Assembly: GCA_937905835.1 (NCBI GenBank)
Contig: CALCXK010000007.1
Span: forward strand, 1-7,736
Length of the DNA: 7,736 bases
Origin: an uncultured Ilumatobacter sp.
GTDB taxonomy: Bacteria; Actinomycetota; Acidimicrobiia; Acidimicrobiales; Ilumatobacteraceae
Direction of reading: 5' to 3'
The translations under genes and the position numbers were made by a program. Below the pieces are notes generated by a model that saw only the letters and a program-made list of their open reading frames with translations, searched no databases and was not told the DNA's origin. The first letter of the stretch is position 1. The number at the start of each line of letters is the position of its first letter. Of this stretch, positions 4,536 through 7,736 are shown piece by piece.

Positions 4536-7174
4536 GAGCTACTCGCTTTCTCACCGGTGTCGGAAACTTCCGTGGGTGCTGTGGTTGATGGAGACATCTG
4601 TGCGACGAGGAGTTGCATCATTTCGCGAGCCACCATCGGGCCGGCGTTCTGGTTCTGGCCGGTGACGATGTTGCCGTCAACGACCCAGTGATTGGCGAGC
4701 GGGTCGCGTCGCCTGGTCTGGCTCTCGAAGGCAGCGCCAGCACCGCGCAGTTCGCGCTCTGGATGATGTGGCGTCGACTGGATGCCGAGTTCCTTCACCT
4801 GCTTGTCGGTGACTGCCGAGATTTTGCGGCCGTCGACGAGCGGGCTGCCATCGGCCGCCTTCGCGTTGAGGAGGCCGAGCGGCCCGTGGCACACTCCGCC
4901 CATCACCAATCCGGCGGCATTGGCCTCAGTCATCTTCTCGCCCAGCGCTGCGGAGAAGCCGAAGTCGAAGGCGGCACCCCAGCCGCCCGCGAGGAACACG
5001 ACGTCATAGTCGTCCATGTCGAGATCAGCGATGGCGAGCGATGTGGTGACCTTGGCCTTGAAGTCGTCGTCAGCGAGGAAGCGGTCGTCGTCGGCGCATC
5101 GAATGACCGGCTTGATCGACTGTGGGTCGACCGGAACGACGCCACCAAGCGGGCTCGCCACGTCGACCGCCATGCCGGCATCGAGGAAGGCGTAGTACGG
5201 GACGGTCATCTCGCTGGCGAACACGCCGGTCGGCTTGCCGATGTCCATCACGGCGGTGTTCGTCGCAACGATCAATGCACGCTTGCCGGCGAGATCGAAG
5301 GTGGTGGCATCCAGATCTTCCGGGTGCAGACCAGCGCGCTGCAGGACCTTGCGGAGTAGACGGGCGGGTGGGGGTGCTTTCTTCATGGGGGCTCCAGCGG
5401 TGGGTTGGCGTGACGCATACGGCCACGGAGTGTTGCGCTCGGGCACAGCCCGGGCACGTTCGGTTTGCAATGCGGTTCGCATCTGCGCAAACACGTCAGA
5501 TACTGATTCGTCGTTCCAACGATTGGCTGCTTCGATCGGGTCAGCGTCAAGGTCGTACAACTCCCACTGGTCGGGAAGCGTGGCCGTCCGGTACTCGTTA
5601 CCGGCCGGGCCGGACGCGGCAAGGTGCCGGACGCCGGGTTCAGTCCACGTGTCGGGGTCGTCGAACGTGCGCACGAGCTTCCACAAGTTCCCGGCGCCAT
5701 CGACATCGGCGGGAACGCGCAGCACAAGCCCCTCAAAGTTGGACACAACATGTGCAGGAACCTGGATGCGCAACGGCGCCGGCAGGTTGGTGGTCCGGCC
5801 GAGTCGACGGGCGAGCCCAGACGCTCCTGAGTCACCCTCGAGCATGTTGTCGCGGGTCATCAAGTAGACCGCCCGATCAGGGTCGGCGGTGTCGGGTGCG
5901 TCGACCACCGGCATCAGGTTTCGGCCCGGCAGCGGATGGACCTCGCTGAAGTCGGACTGCAAGACGTTGGCGGCAATCGCCTCATCAATACCTGCCGCTG
6001 CAAGGAGGGTCGGGACAATGTCGACGTGAGAAGTCGGCGCGCCTTCGATCGACGTGCCGGTGGTCGGGTTGGCGCCAACTCGAGCGATCGAAAAGGGCAC
6101 GCGGGTTGCCTCGTCGTAGAGGGTGAACCACTTTTGGTGCAGGCCGCCATGGGCGCCGAGAAGATCGCCGTGGTCGGAGGTGCGCACGATGACGCTGTCG
6201 TTGCCGCCCTGATCGACCGAGGCGGTGACCGCACGACGAACCTGATCAATGGGGCCGTCGACCTCGGCATGCAATCGGTAGTACAGGTCGCGATATTCCT
6301 GCGCCTTCTTCGAATAGGTCGCTGCGACTGCGCGGATCGGCCCGTAGCCCGACGGGTAGGTCTCGCGGTACGCGATCTGGGCCGCGGGCTTACTTGCAAG
6401 ATCCTCGTTGGCCGTCGGCGCTTCCGGCACGTGCGGTGGGTCAAGTGGGCCAGCATTGAGCGGGTTGCCACGTCGCGCCCACGCAGGGAAGAGCACGATG
6501 TCATGCGGGTTGACGAAGCTCGCCACCAGCAGGAACGGACGTTGTGCATCGGCGTCACCGGCGCCACGTCGGGCGTAGCGATCTTCGAGCCAGCTGACGA
6601 CCCGGGCGGCGATCAGGGGGTCGCGTCGAACCCCACTGTCGGCGAGGTCGCCACCGTGTGGTTCGGGGCCGATCCACCCGTCGAAACCAAACGCGTTGAG
6701 CGGATTAGCGGCGCGGTACTGCTCGACAGCCGCTGCATCAACATTGCCCTCGCCGTCGTTGGTCTCGACCCGGCTGCCATCGTTCGCCCCACCAACATGG
6801 TGCAGGTCGGCATGGCTGACGTGCCACTTGCCGTCGTAGTGCGTGTCGTAACCAGCGGCACGGAACCAGTTGCCGAGCGTTGGCACTTCGCCCTCGGGAA
6901 GCCAGCGAAGCCGGGAATCGTCGGCCATCTTGCCGAACCCATCCGTCTGCGTGACGCCGTGGACATCGGGGTACTGGCCGGTGAAGATCGTTGGGCGGCT
7001 GGGCACGCAGGCCAACGATCCGGTGTAGTGCCTGTTGAAGTTCACGGCATTGTCATCAAACCACCGGCGACCGCTGAGGGTGTCGCGCCTCCAGGCAAGT
7101 ACGTCATCCGACTCGTAGGGCGGGATGGCCCGTTCTTCGTCGGTCATGATGATGATCACGTCGGGGCGCGTCAT
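4532..7174 (-). CDS. Sulfatase / DJ-1-PfpI fusion protein (880 aa)
   Basis: Residues 1-585 form a sulfatase of the alkaline phosphatase superfamily. The first metal-binding strand is DVIIIMTDEER (5-15). CVPSR (56-60) is the C-x-P-S-R site whose Cys56 is converted to formylglycine. Further active-site motifs are GKWH (115-118), NPHD (222-225), SDHGD (333-337, metal ligands Asp334 and His335) and HQKW (346-349, Lys348). WELYDLDADPIEAANRW (537-553) is the usual C-terminal sulfatase subdomain. A basic, proline-rich linker (about 586-625) follows, then a DJ-1/PfpI domain (about 629-858): KRALIVATN, Glu655 in FASEMTVPYYAF, a Gly-rich FLAGGWGAAFDF, and the nucleophile elbow GGVCHGPLGLL with Cys762 and His763. 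The last 18 residues are Ser/Thr-rich and look disordered. There is no signal peptide, so it is predicted to be cytoplasmic. The substrate is unknown. AGGAG (7183-7187 on the plus map) lies 8 bases before the ATG. Both ends overlap their neighbours by ATGA. An internal Met597 could be a secondary start for the DJ-1 part alone. Confidence 0.9.
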   Translation of the reverse strand: MTRPDVIIIMTDEERAIPPYESDDVLAWRRDTLSGRRWFDDNAVNFNRHYTGSLACVPSRPTIFTGQYPDVHGVTQTDGFGKMADDSRLRWLPEGEVPTLGNWFRAAGYDTHYDGKWHVSHADLHHVGGANDGSRVETNDGEGNVDAAAVEQYRAANPLNAFGFDGWIGPEPHGGDLADSGVRRDPLIAARVVSWLEDRYARRGAGDADAQRPFLLVASFVNPHDIVLFPAWARRGNPLNAGPLDPPHVPEAPTANEDLASKPAAQIAYRETYPSGYGPIRAVAATYSKKAQEYRDLYYRLHAEVDGPIDQVRRAVTASVDQGGNDSVIVRTSDHGDLLGAHGGLHQKWFTLYDEATRVPFSIARVGANPTTGTSIEGAPTSHVDIVPTLLAAAGIDEAIAANVLQSDFSEVHPLPGRNLMPVVDAPDTADPDRAVYLMTRDNMLEGDSGASGLARRLGRTTNLPAPLRIQVPAHVVSNFEGLVLRVPADVDGAGNLWKLVRTFDDPDTWTEPGVRHLAASGPAGNEYRTATLPDQWELYDLDADPIEAANRWNDESVSDVFAQMRTALQTERARAVPERNTPWPYASRQPTAGAPMKKAPPPARLLRKVLQRAGLHPEDLDATTFDLAGKRALIVATNTAVMDIGKPTGVFASEMTVPYYAFLDAGMAVDVASPLGGVVPVDPQSIKPVIRCADDDRFLADDDFKAKVTTSLAIADLDMDDYDVVFLAGGWGAAFDFGFSAALGEKMTEANAAGLVMGGVCHGPLGLLNAKAADGSPLVDGRKISAVTDKQVKELGIQSTPHHPERELRGAGAAFESQTRRRDPLANHWVVDGNIVTGQNQNAGPMVAREMMQLLVAQMSPSTTAPTEVSDTGEKASSS

Positions 7175-7638
7175 GCGTGCTGCTCCTGTCCGGGCTGTTC
7201 AGGTGATGCGGAGAAATGTTTCGCCAGGCCAGCGAGCATCTCGTCGGATGCCTGACCGAGCTTGCGGCCGACGGCCTTGGCGATGGCCTGCTGCGGCGGC
7301 CGTGGCCCGGCATCGATCTCGGTGGTGAGCGTGGCAGTGGTGGCATCACCGTGTGATTCGATTGACCATTGGTTCGTGACCGACCGGACAATCGGTGGCA
7401 GGCCCGTGATGGCGTATCGCAGCGCGACCCCGGGCTCCCAGTGTTCGACTGTTTCGACGACCGTGGTCCGACCCGTCTGGATGCGTCGGACCATGCCAAC
7501 ACCTTCGGTCTGGTCCGACATCAGGCATGAGTGGTCGACATTCGGCGCCCATTGGCTGATTGCGGCGAAGTCGGCAAGCACCGCCCACACTGCATCAACC
7601 GAGGCGGGAATCGTCGTTGACTTCATCACTGTCGCCAT
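7171..7638 (-). CDS. SRPBCC / polyketide cyclase-dehydrase-like (START-fold) protein
   Basis: 155 residues. It opens with STTIPASVDAVWAVLADF and QWAPNVDHS (to residue 37), the typical SRPBCC/Polyketide_cyc2 start in which the first strand is followed by a helix-turn-helix that closes the hydrophobic pocket. Strands follow (VGMVRRIQTG, TTVVETVEHWEPGVALRY, SVTNQWSIES, TATLTTEIDAG), then the long C-terminal helix (QAIAKAVGRKLGQASDEMLAGLAKHF). Such proteins bind lipids, sterols, polyketides or aromatic compounds, or catalyse cyclisation or dehydration; no catalytic residue can be assigned here. The start is supported by a strong Shine-Dalgarno AGGGAGGT (plus map 7643-7650) five bases before the ATG. 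The frame stays open upstream to the window edge, so a longer form cannot be excluded. The final Ala codon and TGA overlap the sulfatase fusion's ATG, and this is the first visible gene of the cassette. Confidence 0.86.
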   Translation of the reverse strand: MATVMKSTTIPASVDAVWAVLADFAAISQWAPNVDHSCLMSDQTEGVGMVRRIQTGRTTVVETVEHWEPGVALRYAITGLPPIVRSVTNQWSIESHGDATTATLTTEIDAGPRPPQQAIAKAVGRKLGQASDEMLAGLAKHFSASPEQPGQEQHA

Positions 7639-7642
7639 GGCG

Positions 7643-7650
7643 ACCTCCCT
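7643..7650 (-). promoter_or_regulatory. Strong ribosome binding site for the SRPBCC gene
   Basis: On the minus strand this reads AGGGAGGT, a near-perfect match to the anti-Shine-Dalgarno sequence, ending four to five bases before the ATG at 7638. It decides the start in favour of this ATG, although the reading frame is open further upstream. It is the strongest ribosome binding site in the cassette, fitting a leading gene whose translation is passed on through the ATGA overlaps downstream. Confidence 0.75.
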
Positions 7651-7666
7651 ACGGGGGTAGCGCTCA

Positions 7667-7694
7667 GCTGCGTCACGGTCTGCTGCGTCACGGT
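7667..7694. repeat. Two tandem copies of GCTGCGTCACGGT in the cassette leader
   Basis: Identical 13-base copies lie at 7667-7679 and 7682-7694, a 15-base period. Seen from the minus strand they read ACCGTGACGCAGC twice, 29 to 56 bases upstream of the SRPBCC start codon. They could be a tandem operator overlapping the promoter or leader. Alternatively they could be codons of an upstream protein: in the frame that runs into the SRPBCC gene they encode RDAAD-RDAAE. No promoter hexamers can be assigned with confidence. Confidence 0.4.
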
Positions 7695-7736
7695 TATCGG
7701 GCCACTCGAGTTCGTGCTGCGGGCATCCAGTTGGCT

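Larger units (their letters stand above)
7639..7736. other. Upstream leader or end of an upstream gene, truncated by the window edge
   Basis: These 98 bases contain the ribosome binding site and the tandem repeat listed separately. On the minus strand one frame is open throughout into the SRPBCC gene, while another reads ...NWMPAARTRVAR and stops at TAA (7696-7694), which could be the C-terminus of an upstream gene. The sequence is too short to choose between them. Confidence 0.35.

Noticed and set aside
5936..7255. A 439-codon plus-strand ORF antisense to the sulfatase fusion
   Set aside because: It is a shadow of codon bias in a GC-rich gene on the other strand. The minus-strand frame has complete sulfatase motifs, and the antisense translation has no recognisable family features.
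1..7736. tRNA, rRNA, CRISPR array or insertion sequence
   Set aside because: No cloverleaf-like or rRNA-like conserved stretches, regularly spaced repeats, transposase motifs or terminal inverted repeats were seen on either strand.

Overview
The window is GC-rich DNA in which most genes lie on the minus strand and overlap tightly. Its gene families are typical of aerobic, marine or soil heterotrophic Actinobacteria, and Acidimicrobiia/Ilumatobacter-like or mycobacterial relatives come to mind: an SRPBCC protein, a Cys-type sulfatase, DUF1330-like proteins, a long GST, AcuI and a GrdB-like protein. This taxonomic guess is inference from gene content and base composition only. No rRNA, tRNA, CRISPR array, transposase or complete mobile element was found.

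Layout, read in the direction of the minus strand from right to left. A cassette of four intact genes runs from 7638 to 2629: an SRPBCC/polyketide-cyclase-like protein, an 880-residue fusion of a formylglycine-type sulfatase with a DJ-1/PfpI domain, a protein with two DUF1330-like dimeric alpha-beta barrel repeats, and a 356-residue GST-family protein. Each junction is a 4-nt ATGA stop/start overlap, so the four are almost certainly co-transcribed and translationally coupled. Nine bases after the GST stop comes a damaged GrdB-like gene (glycine/sarcosine/betaine reductase selenoprotein B family, 2619-1837). It lacks its N-terminus and the stretch that should hold the active-site Cys/Sec, and it carries two compensating frameshifts. 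A hairpin follows, then an intact acryloyl-CoA reductase (acuI, 1777-743). Its stop codon overlaps the start of a 32-codon fragment that resembles the N-terminus of the Lin0512 family.

The left end (1 to about 590, plus strand) holds two decayed genes in tandem. The first is an amidohydrolase whose middle is deleted with a frameshift. The second is a dienelactone-hydrolase-like relic in at least three frames, with its core missing. They converge on the Lin0512-like fragment, and a near-palindrome (GGGGTCAGGCCCC, 616-628) sits between the two decayed ends.

Working picture (inference): the intact cassette looks like a catabolic or detoxifying module for an unknown sulfate- or phosphate-ester-bearing organic compound. 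The sulfatase would make the hydrolytic cut, and the SRPBCC, DUF1330-like, GST and DJ-1 parts would handle a hydrophobic or reactive product. No substrate can be named from sequence. The genes around it are eroding: four of the nine recognisable genes have lost internal or terminal segments, usually the catalytic part. This is either real gene decay around a conserved operon or an assembly artefact, and reads would settle it.
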